Assembly (NCBI GenBank): GCA_023168345.1
Contig: AP025689.1
Coordinates: 174,001 to 238,000, forward strand
Length of the DNA: 64,000 nucleotides
Direction: 5' to 3'
Origin: Lysinibacillus sp. PLM2
GTDB lineage: Bacteria > Bacillota > Bacilli > Bacillales_A > Planococcaceae
Under the pieces are notes generated by a model. The model was not told the origin of the DNA. It was given only the letters and a program-made list of their open reading frames with translations, and did not search any database. Positions 24,501-32,336 of this stretch are shown one piece after another; within the stretch, counting starts at the first letter, position 1; each line of letters begins with the position of its first letter. A program made the position numbers and the translations under genes.

Positions 24501-25136
24501 TTATTTGTTTTTAAGAAGTGTATTTAATTTTATTTTCTCATTATAGACCGCTACTAATTGTTGGAGTCTTAAAGCTTTATCCGGATTATTCGGACTAGGA
24601 TGGTAAAATTCATTTTCCTTCGATAATACACCAAAATAAGGAATACCGCTGTCTTTTATAAGTTCAAGCCATCTCGCCTTTTCCCTTTCAAAATGCACCC
24701 AACTTTTCTTTTTCTCTACTCCCCATCCAATCAATATCCACGGATGTTGTTGCAACTCAAGTAAGCAGGGAGGAAAAATTGTTGGGTATTTCCCTGTATT
24801 TTTTAAATGCTCGAAAAGCGCAATCGCTTCTTTACTATTTGTTTTTTTCACATAGAACAGATTGTAAATATGGAGTCTCCCATTTAGTTCGGAATGAGTC
24901 AGCTCCATAAATTGAATAAGCTGTCTCATCGCTTCATCAATTGTTGTTTCATCTGTATGGGAACCATTCATGGAAAGTTTTTTCCGTGCTTCTCCTTTTA
25001 ATTGAGAAGATCCGGGATTTAACATGACAACTGCACCTAGGGACTTTCTTGATGATCCAAACTGTAGATACGTATTTGTTCGGTAAATCTCTTCACCAAC
25101 TTGCTGAAATGTTGCGAATGCCTTTACATTTCCCAA
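24501..25136 (-). CDS. DUF1643-like protein
   Basis: A 211-residue soluble protein. A conserved-looking VVMLNPGSSQ stretch near residue 36, followed by HTDETTIDEAMRQLIQFM and RLHIYNLFYVKKTNS, resembles the VMLNPSTAD...N core of DUF1643 proteins, whose function is unknown. The TTG at 25136 is preferred as start because ATTGGGGG lies seven bases upstream; the in-frame ATG at 25166 has no ribosome site. Family assignment is tentative. Monocistronic. Confidence 0.5.
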   Translation of the reverse strand: MGNVKAFATFQQVGEEIYRTNTYLQFGSSRKSLGAVVMLNPGSSQLKGEARKKLSMNGSHTDETTIDEAMRQLIQFMELTHSELNGRLHIYNLFYVKKTNSKEAIALFEHLKNTGKYPTIFPPCLLELQQHPWILIGWGVEKKKSWVHFEREKARWLELIKDSGIPYFGVLSKENEFYHPSPNNPDKALRLQQLVAVYNEKIKLNTLLKNK

Positions 25137-25351
25137 CCAAATACCCCCAATATAAAGTGTTGTCATATATATGTATTCTTACATCTTTGGAAATAGTAGT
25201 TAGGACAAAAGGACTTTTTTATTACCCTAAAATAGGAAAAAGCTTATTCAGAGTGTCGACAAAATACCTCGAGAGGTATTTAGTCTTTGTATTGGCGATA
25301 ATAGAGTATTAGAAGCGTTACGCTACTGTATTAGCAGATATAAGTCGTTTC

Positions 25352-25496
25352 GTTACATGCACGATAACTCCTACGGGAACAACGAGCAGAAGCAATCGGA
25401 CTAAGCGTAACCGAGGGAGAAGGCTGAGGCCGTGCCCGTGGAACGTAGCGCCTGTAACAGAAACCGACGATTTCTTAATATGTATTTTAAATAGAA
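25352..25496. repeat. GC-rich intergenic repeat module (copy B)
   Basis: About 145 bp containing ACTCCTACGGGAAC, GGCTGAGGCCGTGCCCGTGG and a tail CGACGATTTCTTAATATGTATTTTAAATAG. It is nearly the same as copy C at 62125-62275 and related to the module inside the MITE-like element at 14419. GC content is well above the surroundings. No ORF. Confidence 0.7.
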
Positions 25497-25537
25497 AAAA
25501 CTGCAGACAGTCTCAAATTTTTGAGTTTGTCTACAGT
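25494..25537 (-). terminator. Terminator of the SLH-CAP gene
   Basis: Long imperfect stem ACTGCAGACAGTCTCAA / TTGAGTTTGTCTACAGT; on the minus strand T6 follows. It touches the end of repeat copy B. Confidence 0.75.
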
Positions 25538-25593
25538 CTGAGTATATTGCCTTTGCCATGAGCTTGAGATATTTGCTCAAAAATGTATTGTCT

Positions 25594-27021
25594 TTATTGT
25601 GGCGTATAGAAGTTTTGAGTATAGAACCAATGATAAGAACCAACACCTAAATGGGTGAAGTTAGCATTTAAAATAGCTTCTCTATGACCAGTTTTAGAAT
25701 TCATCCATCCTTCAGTAGCATCAATACCATTTGTATAACCCATCGCAATATTTTCACCGGCATAGGAGAATGAATCTAAACCATCCTTTGCCATTCGATC
25801 AAATGGATCTAGCCCCTCTGGATCTTCATAGTGAGAAAAGTGGTTATTCTCATACATATATTTACTATGTTTGTAAGCTGTATTCGAAATTTGTTCGAAC
25901 CATTTTAATGGTTTTAAATTGTAGACATTTCGGTAACTATTCGTTACATCAAAGATTAAATAATCACTTGTTTCAAAATTTGCATCTGTTAAGGACCAAT
26001 TTGGATCTTTAACTTGTAATGCTCTAACAGGCATACCTTGAAGATGTGTATCGTAATAAAAAGTAACACTATTCCCTTGATATGTTGTCTTTGTTAATTC
26101 ATCTGAATAACTTTTGCCAAAAATAGATGTGATGCTTTCTTGGTTAAGAAGATCCAAGCCATAATATCTTGCTGTATATACTTGGTTAGAATATAAATAA
26201 GCAACATGATTACTTTCATCAAGACCGACAATCAAAAAGTCATCATAATTGTTTCGATAATATGTGTGTATTTCTAAGCCGTCATCGTTATAAGTTATAC
26301 GCTTTGGTTCGCCATAAATTTGTTTCACTTTATCTATGGAGTCATTTATTTCAATACCATTAAATGAGAATTCATTTAACTTCTCTTGAACAACATCTTT
26401 TCTTTCAATAACCTTTAAGGATTGGTCAATTTGTTTGCTTGTTGAGATATTGTATAAAAACACAACGACCTGTGCCCTCGTTAAAGTAGAATTCGGTAGG
26501 TAAGAGTCGTATGTTTTTGGAAAGTCGCCATTTCTATCTGCTTGTCCATCACTAATGTTTTGGTTGTACATCCATTGAACAGCTTCGTTTTCAGACATTT
26601 CCTTACCTGTTAGACTTTCAGCAAATAGTTTTGCTACAGTACCACGACGGATTGGTTTATTCCAATTGGCGGTATTATTATAGGAAACAGCAAGATTATA
26701 CTTCTTCGCCATTGCATATTGAGGAGTCCAATCATTGCTATTAAGACTTTGGATATATGTGTCTAATTCTTCAGAATTCAATACGCGGAATAACATCGTA
26801 AGGAATTGTGCTTCTGATAGGGTGTTGTTCGGTTTTATCTTTTTTTCAGCAGGGTATCCATTTAGAACGCCTTTATCAATTGCCCAGGTCATTTCATCAG
26901 CCCAGTACAACCCTTCATTAAAATCTACATAGTCTCTTGCGGAAAGACTATTTGCATTTGTAACTAATGCAAATGTCATCGTGAATATTGCAGTAATAAA
27001 TAGTGTAAATAGCTTTTTCAT
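25594..27021 (-). CDS. Secreted S-layer-anchored CAP (SCP/PR-1) domain protein
   Basis: A 475-residue exported protein. Signal peptide 1-24 (MKKLFTLFITAIFTMTFALV, cleavage after ANA). Three SLH-type repeats follow (about 30-210; WADEMTWAIDKGVLNGY, NDWTPQYAMAKKYNL, STLTRAQVVVFLYNI) for binding pyruvylated wall polymers. Next is a CAP-associated domain (about 225-340; KVKQIYGEPKRI, GLDESNHVAYLY) and a C-terminal CAP domain (about 350-475) with HFSH, AGENIA and TGHREAIL, which supply the conserved His/Glu cavity residues. Start 27021 follows AAGGTGGGAG. YkwD-like role on the cell surface is likely; the molecular function of bacterial CAP domains is unsettled. Confidence 0.85.
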   Translation of the reverse strand: MKKLFTLFITAIFTMTFALVTNANSLSARDYVDFNEGLYWADEMTWAIDKGVLNGYPAEKKIKPNNTLSEAQFLTMLFRVLNSEELDTYIQSLNSNDWTPQYAMAKKYNLAVSYNNTANWNKPIRRGTVAKLFAESLTGKEMSENEAVQWMYNQNISDGQADRNGDFPKTYDSYLPNSTLTRAQVVVFLYNISTSKQIDQSLKVIERKDVVQEKLNEFSFNGIEINDSIDKVKQIYGEPKRITYNDDGLEIHTYYRNNYDDFLIVGLDESNHVAYLYSNQVYTARYYGLDLLNQESITSIFGKSYSDELTKTTYQGNSVTFYYDTHLQGMPVRALQVKDPNWSLTDANFETSDYLIFDVTNSYRNVYNLKPLKWFEQISNTAYKHSKYMYENNHFSHYEDPEGLDPFDRMAKDGLDSFSYAGENIAMGYTNGIDATEGWMNSKTGHREAILNANFTHLGVGSYHWFYTQNFYTPQ

Positions 27022-27204
27022 ACATTCTCCCACCTTTTTAAACATATTTTAAATAGTTACATTAAGTATACTATTAAAAATTCGATAGGTTAGTAGATTT
27101 ATAAAAACATCACTAAATGTTAATGTATCTGTAAAAATGTTACATAAATATTAAATGGTGCTATCACTCGAATTGGACAGAGGAATTCGATATGTAAACA
27201 TGTG

Positions 27205-27241
27205 AAACTGCTCGGTAGCAAAAACTATCGAGTAGTTTTTC
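27205..27241 (+). terminator. Orphan terminator-like hairpin in a divergent intergenic region
   Basis: Stem AAACTGCTCGGTAG / CTATCGAGTAGTTT followed by TTC; it lies between divergent genes (27021 minus, 27366 plus), where no known transcript should end. The rest of 27022-27365 is AT-rich and without ORF. A short RNA from about 27100-27240 is possible. Confidence 0.5.
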
Positions 27242-27365
27242 TTTGTAAACTTGACTAACCACTTTCGGTTTGTTAAATTGTTGGTAACAAAACGAAGTTT
27301 ATTTTTGTTTGTAATTATGATAAACGTATTTAAAAAAAGTTTGTAAAAATGTTAGGAGAATGTAA

Positions 27366-28121
27366 ATGGACATATCAATTGATTTTTGGAGCGCCAGTTT
27401 AGAAGAAATAAAGCGCGGCTATGTTGAAGACGTCAGCCAATATCGATGCCTATTATGCGGTGAACAGGTTGAAAAAGGTGTTATTTATCCAGAAGGTAAT
27501 GTACTTTATGAGGCGGAAAGATTTATTCGATTACACATCGAAAATAAACACGAATCCGTTTTTCACTATCTACTTCGTCTTGATAAAAAAATAACAGGTC
27601 TTACTGAACATCAAACAGAACTTTTGAAGCACTTCTATGCAGGGAAAAGTGATAAAGAAGTACAAAAGGAGATGGGGATAGGTAGTAGTTCCACAATTCG
27701 ACACCATCGTTTTGTATTAAAGGAGAAAGAACGTCAAGCAAAAACAATGCTGGCAGTTATGGAGTTGTTAAAGGAAAGAGACGATTATGCTCCAGCTTTC
27801 GTAGCCCCCCATAAACATGCAACAAAGATAGATGATCGATATGCCTTTACTACAAAAGAGCAGGAAAAAGTGTTAGTCAAGTTTTTTCCTGAGGGATTAA
27901 ATGGACCTCTCATAAAATTTCCACCAAAAGAAAAACAACGTTTAATTGTTTTACGTGAGATAGTTAATCGATTAAAGGTAGATAAAGTCTACACAGAAAA
28001 AGAGTTAAACGTGATATTAAGTGAAGTGTACGAAGATTATGTGTTGATAAGAAGATACTTAGTGGAGTACGGATTTATTGATCGAAAAGATGATGGCAGT
28101 GCCTATTGGGTGAAAAATTAG
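27366..28121 (+). CDS. DUF2087 transcriptional regulator with zinc-finger-like N terminus
   Basis: A 251-residue regulator. The N-terminal region has CLLCGE and HIENKHESVFH, giving a C-x-x-C...H...H pattern as in a zinc finger. A LuxR/sigma-70-region-4-like helix-turn-helix follows (LTEHQTELLKHFYAGKSDKE, then GSSSTIRHHRF). The C-terminal DUF2087 domain (about 160-250) has KVLVKFFPEGLNGPLIKFPP, KEKQRLIVLREI and RRYLVEYGFIDRKDDGSAYW. A GIY-YIG gene follows after 24 bases in the same direction, and the pair is likely cotranscribed. Target genes unknown. Confidence 0.8.
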   Translation: MDISIDFWSASLEEIKRGYVEDVSQYRCLLCGEQVEKGVIYPEGNVLYEAERFIRLHIENKHESVFHYLLRLDKKITGLTEHQTELLKHFYAGKSDKEVQKEMGIGSSSTIRHHRFVLKEKERQAKTMLAVMELLKERDDYAPAFVAPHKHATKIDDRYAFTTKEQEKVLVKFFPEGLNGPLIKFPPKEKQRLIVLREIVNRLKVDKVYTEKELNVILSEVYEDYVLIRRYLVEYGFIDRKDDGSAYWVKN

Positions 28122-28145
28122 TTGAAAAGAAAATGAGGTAAAAAC

Positions 28146-28490
28146 ATGAACAGGAAAAAAGAATTAAAACAACAGTATCAAGAAGTCGAAATTATCGCGG
28201 GTGTTTATCAAATAAAAAATAATGAAAATGGAAAAATGTTTGTTGCTAGCACGCCAAATTTAAAAACGATAAACGGGGTTAAATTTAGCCTTGAAAATAA
28301 CGTATTTAATCATAAGGAGCTTCAACAGGATTGGAATCATTTTGGAAAAAACGCATTTTCATTCGAAATATTAGAAAAGCTAAAAAAGGATGAATCCGAC
28401 CCATACTTCAATACGAAAGAAGCTTTAAAAGAACTAGAAGAAAAATGGTTAGAAAAGCTCCAGCCCTTTGGTGAGCAAGGGTATAATTAA
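28146..28490 (+). CDS. GIY-YIG nuclease-like small protein
   Basis: A 114-residue protein resembling the GIY-YIG fold: AGVYQIKNNENGKMFVAST corresponds to the first two strands (G-V/I-Y and Y/F-V/I-G-like FVAS), followed by a helix with HKELQQDWNHFGKNAFSFEI and a Glu-rich helix LKELEEKWLEKLQPFGEQGYN containing the conserved Glu and Asn. The second signature is altered (FVAS rather than YIG), so nuclease activity is doubtful. Downstream partner of the DUF2087 regulator; start supported by GAGGT. Confidence 0.7.
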   Translation: MNRKKELKQQYQEVEIIAGVYQIKNNENGKMFVASTPNLKTINGVKFSLENNVFNHKELQQDWNHFGKNAFSFEILEKLKKDESDPYFNTKEALKELEEKWLEKLQPFGEQGYN

Positions 28491-28511
28491 CTTATGGCTT
28501 GCTTGTTTGAA

Positions 28512-28621
28512 TAGTGGGACAAAAGCTAAAATTCCAATTATGAAGCTTAAAAATGATCGTTATTTATTTGCTTCCTAACTCCAATTCAATTGACCCCTTG
28601 AATTGGAGTATTTGCCCCACC
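28512..28621. mobile_element. Short MITE-like element (copy D)
   Basis: About 110 bp with inverted ends GTGGGACAAAA / complement of GTGGGGCAAA. Internal blocks AATTATGAAGCTTAAAAAT and ATTTATTTGCTTCCTAA match the 14419 element. A 12-bp stem ACTCCAATTCAA / TTGAATTGGAGT precedes the right end. It occupies the gap between two convergent genes, as does copy A, and may function as a terminator there. Confidence 0.65.
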
Positions 28622-28632
28622 TTTTTCACCAA

Positions 28633-28950
28633 TTACTTGGATAACCCGTCCAAAAACGCTTCAATTTCTTCTTGTGTTTTGCGATCCTTACTAACAAACC
28701 TACCGATTTCGTGTCCTTCATTAAAAGCGATAAAACTTGGGATACCGTAAACATCTAATTCCCCACATAAATCAATGAAATCATCACGGTCTACTTTTAC
28801 AAATTCATATTCTGGATAATTTGCTTCAATGGATGGTAATGCTGGCTCAATAAAACGGCAATCACCACACCAGTCTGCAGAAAACATAAAAATGACACGT
28901 TCCTCATTCTTTAACTGTTCAAATTGTTCTTTAGTTTGCAAAGTTTCCAC
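28633..28950 (-). CDS. Thioredoxin-family protein (CGDC active site)
   Basis: A 105-residue thioredoxin-fold protein with redox site FSADWCGDC-RF and the cis-Pro in YGIPSF. It lacks a signal peptide and thus acts in the cytosol, like bacillus YdbP/YtpP small thioredoxins. The GTG at 28950 is preferred as start since GGGGGA lies seven bases upstream, overlapping the alternative TTG at 28965. Monocistronic; converges on the GIY-YIG gene across the MITE-like element. Confidence 0.85.
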   Translation of the reverse strand: METLQTKEQFEQLKNEERVIFMFSADWCGDCRFIEPALPSIEANYPEYEFVKVDRDDFIDLCGELDVYGIPSFIAFNEGHEIGRFVSKDRKTQEEIEAFLDGLSK

Positions 28951-29161
28951 TAATATTTCCCCCAATATCTTGTCCTATTTTACTATTCATCCTAACACAT
29001 AGTGATTATCAACTGGTAAAAAATTGATTGAAAATTTGGTGTGGAAAAGATTAAATATGTCGAGTTTTAGTTTTACCAACATCTATTTCAATATGTATCC
29101 AAAGTACATGGTTTAAAAAAATCGGGTTATTCTAAATTAGAACGGAAAGGAGGTTTCGTAA

Positions 29162-30160
29162 TTGGTTCGGTTTTTAATTCCCTTATTGGCTTTTCCCATG
29201 CTGTGGAGCATAATTTTTTTAAATGAAGCATCAGCAAATACAAAAGAACCATCTGGGGAAGAAATTATGCAACAGCGCATGGACTACTATATGAAATATC
29301 AAGACGTTTTTGTGCCTTGGCATTATCTAGCTGCAGTTGATCAGTATGAACGTAATATTCAATCCGTTCGAAAGGATATCCCGAAAAGAGATAGTGTCGT
29401 CGCCATTCAAATTTCAGATGAAGTTTGGACAGGGCCGTTTAATCCTAATCAAAGTGATACATCGATAGCATCTATTCAATACTTTGGTGGCGTAGGTTTA
29501 GATGGAAATGGTGATGGTAAAGCAGACAACCAGAATGATGATGATGTTATGTTTACAATGGCACGGTATTTAAGCCAATATGGGCCAAGTGAAGAAGACT
29601 TTAAAATGGCCTTATGGGAATACTACAAAAGTGAACAGGTTATTAATCAAATTTTAACCATAGCAAAACTTTATAAACATTACGATACAATTGAATTAGA
29701 TACCCATGTTTTCCCATTACCAGTTCGTGGCTACAATTATAGCTATCGTGGAACCTGGGGGGCGAGCAGAGGTTGGGGCGGAAGACGTATTCATGAAGGA
29801 ACGGATATATTTGCAGGCTATGGCACGCCTGTTGTTTCCACTTCATACGGTGTAGTAGAGGTTATGGGGTGGAATGAGTTTGGTGGTTGGCGAATAGGTA
29901 TTCGAGATAATCATAATAGTTACCACTATTATGCGCATCTTGCTTATTATAATAAGGATTTAAAAGTTGGAGATATCGTTGAACCAGGCACGCTTCTTGG
30001 CGGAGTTGGTAGTACTGGCTATGGGAAGGAAGGTACTTCAGGGAAGTTCCCGCCACATTTACACTATGGTATTTACAAATTTAATGGTAAAACTGAGTGG
30101 GCGTTCGATCCGTATCCTTCTTTAGTTCAATGGGAGAAAATATCTAGAAAGAAAAAATGA
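29162..30160 (+). CDS. M23 peptidase with lysozyme-like domain, LytH-like
   Basis: A 332-residue exported wall hydrolase. Signal peptide (LIPLLAFPMLWSIIFL, cleavage near ASA). Residues about 50-170 resemble the lysozyme-like fold of bifunctional hydrolases (VGLDGNGDGKADNQNDDDV, SQYGPSEEDFKMAL). The C-terminal M23/LytM domain has zinc motifs HEGTDIFAGYGTPV and PPHLHYGI. Length and layout fit B. subtilis LytH, an L-Ala-D-Glu endopeptidase acting on the spore cortex, so a sporulation role is likely but inferred. TTG start behind AAAGGAGGT. Monocistronic. Confidence 0.8.
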   Translation: MVRFLIPLLAFPMLWSIIFLNEASANTKEPSGEEIMQQRMDYYMKYQDVFVPWHYLAAVDQYERNIQSVRKDIPKRDSVVAIQISDEVWTGPFNPNQSDTSIASIQYFGGVGLDGNGDGKADNQNDDDVMFTMARYLSQYGPSEEDFKMALWEYYKSEQVINQILTIAKLYKHYDTIELDTHVFPLPVRGYNYSYRGTWGASRGWGGRRIHEGTDIFAGYGTPVVSTSYGVVEVMGWNEFGGWRIGIRDNHNSYHYYAHLAYYNKDLKVGDIVEPGTLLGGVGSTGYGKEGTSGKFPPHLHYGIYKFNGKTEWAFDPYPSLVQWEKISRKKK

Positions 30161-30292
30161 CTGATGGGTTGCTTCAAGCTATACTGGAGCAACCTTTATA
30201 AATGATTTTGGTACTTTAAGTATACAGCTGTTTTATCACCTTATTTTTAGAGCAATTGATTCACTTTTATTAAAAATAATTTATTAGATGTA

Positions 30293-30340
30293 TTGACAAC
30301 AGGAATCAATGTATGTTAAATTTATCTCGAATTGAAGATA
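30293..30340 (+). promoter_or_regulatory. Promoter plus MhqR-type operator of the YceI gene
   Basis: TTGACA (30293-30298), 17-bp spacer, TTAAAT (30316-30321), then TATCTCGAATTGAAGATA (30323-30340) right over the expected start point. The palindrome matches the MhqR operator known from B. subtilis (TATCTCGAATTCGAGATA type). Repression relieved by quinones is inferred. Confidence 0.75.
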
Positions 30341-30441
30341 TTGAACTTCGAAGTAAAATTGGGCGAGGTAAAATATCGATTAATTTTGTATATTCTTTAG
30401 AAGGTGGTTAATTATTACTGCTTTCAAAATTTTTTATCATA

Positions 30442-30459
30442 TATCTCGAAATCGAGATA
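30442..30459 (+). promoter_or_regulatory. Second, perfect MhqR-type operator before yceI
   Basis: TATCTCGAAATCGAGATA, a perfect palindrome 119 bp after the first operator and 32 bases before the YceI start. The interval 30161-30490 contains no gene besides these sites. Confidence 0.75.
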
Positions 30460-30490
30460 AGAAAAAACAAAAAAATGGAGGAATTTTAAA

Positions 30491-31018
30491 ATGGCAAAAT
30501 ACACAGTGGACCAATCACATTCACAAGTAGGCTTTGAAGTAAAACACATGATGGTATCAAAAGTAAAAGGTCAATTTGACGCTTATACTGCAGAGGTAGA
30601 AGCAGAAGATTTAGCAGATTTAACAACTGCTCAAATCGCTTTCACGCTAGACGTTGCTAGCATCAATACTCGCAACACTGATCGTGATAACCATCTAAAA
30701 GGAGCAGACTTCTTTGATGTGGAAAAATATCCAAGCATCACGTTCAAATCTACTAGCATCGTAAAAGACGGAGATGACTACAAATTAACTGGTGATTTAA
30801 CAATTAAAGATGTAACAAAACCAGTTACTTTTGAAGTTGAATTTGGTGGTAAAGGTACAAATCCATGGGGTGTAGAAGTTTATGGTTTCGAAGCGGAAGC
30901 TAAAATTAATCGTGAAGAATTTGGCTTAACATGGAATGCTGCACTTGAAACTGGTGGAGTACTTGTTGGTAAAGACATTAAAATCAAAGTTGAGCTAGAA
31001 GTTAACCCAGCTGCATAA
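30491..31018 (+). CDS. YceI family lipid/isoprenoid-binding protein
   Basis: A 175-residue YceI lipocalin-like protein: YTVDQSHSQVGFEVKHMMVSK, FTLDVASINTRNTDRDNHL, DFFDVEKYPSITFKS and the C-terminal ALETGGVLVGKDIKI are the family's conserved blocks. Known relatives bind polyisoprenoid chains in a beta-barrel. It has no signal peptide, so unlike the Gram-negative periplasmic forms it is cytosolic. TGGAGG precedes the ATG. It is placed under two MhqR-type operators next to quinone-detoxifying genes, which suggests binding of isoprenoid quinones or their damage products (inference). Confidence 0.85.
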   Translation: MAKYTVDQSHSQVGFEVKHMMVSKVKGQFDAYTAEVEAEDLADLTTAQIAFTLDVASINTRNTDRDNHLKGADFFDVEKYPSITFKSTSIVKDGDDYKLTGDLTIKDVTKPVTFEVEFGGKGTNPWGVEVYGFEAEAKINREEFGLTWNAALETGGVLVGKDIKIKVELEVNPAA

Positions 31019-31030
31019 TATGAGTTAAAA

Positions 31031-31066
31031 GGGAAATCCAAGCGATTCATTGGATTTCCTTTTTTA
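31031..31066 (+). terminator. Terminator after yceI
   Basis: Stem GGAAATCCAA / TTGGATTTCC with an eight-base loop and T6 tail. Confidence 0.85.
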
Positions 31067-31126
31067 ATTGAATTGAATGCTGTTTTACTGTACTTTTAGA
31101 AATTGGTTATAAAATAATTAGGGTTG

Positions 31127-31173
31127 TTGACAGAATAAAAAATATATGATAAATTTATCTCGAATTAAAGATA
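31127..31173 (+). promoter_or_regulatory. Promoter plus MhqR-type operator of the dioxygenase operon
   Basis: TTGACA (31127-31132), 17-bp spacer, TAAATT, overlapped by TATCTCGAATTAAAGATA (31156-31173). Same arrangement as in front of yceI. Confidence 0.75.
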
Positions 31174-31282
31174 TTTAATTTTGAATTAAATTAATATTAA
31201 TTGATCTTTCAGGTAGTATAAATAAGAAATAGGAAGTCAAACTAATGATAGTTGAAAAAACTATCTATATTTTTTAAACATA

Positions 31283-31300
31283 TATCTCGAATTCGAGATA
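31283..31300 (+). promoter_or_regulatory. Second, perfect MhqR-type operator before the dioxygenase operon
   Basis: TATCTCGAATTCGAGATA, a perfect 18-bp palindrome 127 bp after the first and just before the ribosome site of the dioxygenase gene. Confidence 0.8.
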
Positions 31301-31325
31301 AATTATAAATTTGGAGGAATTGATA

Positions 31326-32309
31326 ATGAACGATTTGAAAGGGATACACCATGTAACTGCTATTACAAGCAGTGCGGAAAAAATATATGAATTTTTTACT
31401 TACACATTAGGACTACGCTTAGTAAAGAAAACGGTCAATCAAGATGATATTCAAACATACCATCTATATTTCACAGATGATGTAGGGAGCCCTGGGACAG
31501 ATATGACATTCTTTGATTTCCCAGGCATTCCAAAAGGCGCACACGGAACAAATGAAATTTCAAAGACGTCATTTCGCGTACCAAGTGATGTAGCACTAGA
31601 CTATTGGTTAAAGCGCTTTAACCGTCTTGGAGTGAAAAATTCAGGGATTAAAGAGCAATTTGGCAGGAAGGTACTTCCCTTTGTAGATTTTGATGATCAA
31701 CAATATCAACTTATTTCAGATGAAAATAACAAAGGTGTAGCAGCTGGGACTCCTTGGAAAAATGGACCCATCCCATTGGAATATGCAATTACAGGACTAG
31801 GGCCAATATTCGTACGTACTGCCTATTTAGACTACTTTAAAGAACTATTGATTAATGTATTTAATATGAGAGAAGTTGCTAAAGAAGATTCGTTCTTTTT
31901 ATTCGAAATGGGTGAAGGTGGTAATGGTGCGCAAGTCATTGTGGAATATAATACCGTACTCCCACAGGCAAGACAAGGCTATGGAACAGTACATCATACA
32001 GCCTTTCGTGTGGAAAATCGAGCTGAGTTAGATGAATGGCAACACCGTCTTCAAGGTTTTAGACTTCCAAACTCAGGCTATGTCGAAAGGTTTTACTTCG
32101 GCTCCCTTTATTCCAATGTTGCACCACACATTTTATTTGAACTAGCTACTGATGGTCCTGGGTTTATGGAAGATGAGCCATATGAAACTCTCGGTGAAAA
32201 ACTGTCTTTACCTCCATTCTTTGAAAGTAAACGAGAAGAAATTGAAGGCTTAATTAGACATTTTGATACAGTGCGAAGTGATAAAGAATTTGAGAAAGAA
32301 TATGAGTAA
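31326..32309 (+). CDS. mhqO: Ring-cleaving dioxygenase, MhqO/MhqA-like VOC protein
   Basis: A 327-residue protein with two vicinal-oxygen-chelate halves. Metal ligands: His in GIHHVTAI, His in GTVHHTAF, and Glu in LFELATDGPGF. B. subtilis homologues MhqA/MhqE/MhqO open the ring of hydroquinones and catechols and confer resistance to methylhydroquinone. First gene of a three-gene operon under MhqR-type operators. Start 31326 follows TTGGAGGAA; the ORF extends 15 bases upstream. The paralogue letter is not certain. Confidence 0.85.
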   Translation: MNDLKGIHHVTAITSSAEKIYEFFTYTLGLRLVKKTVNQDDIQTYHLYFTDDVGSPGTDMTFFDFPGIPKGAHGTNEISKTSFRVPSDVALDYWLKRFNRLGVKNSGIKEQFGRKVLPFVDFDDQQYQLISDENNKGVAAGTPWKNGPIPLEYAITGLGPIFVRTAYLDYFKELLINVFNMREVAKEDSFFLFEMGEGGNGAQVIVEYNTVLPQARQGYGTVHHTAFRVENRAELDEWQHRLQGFRLPNSGYVERFYFGSLYSNVAPHILFELATDGPGFMEDEPYETLGEKLSLPPFFESKREEIEGLIRHFDTVRSDKEFEKEYE

Positions 32310-32336
32310 TAATTGGGGCAAATTGGAGGTTTTAAT

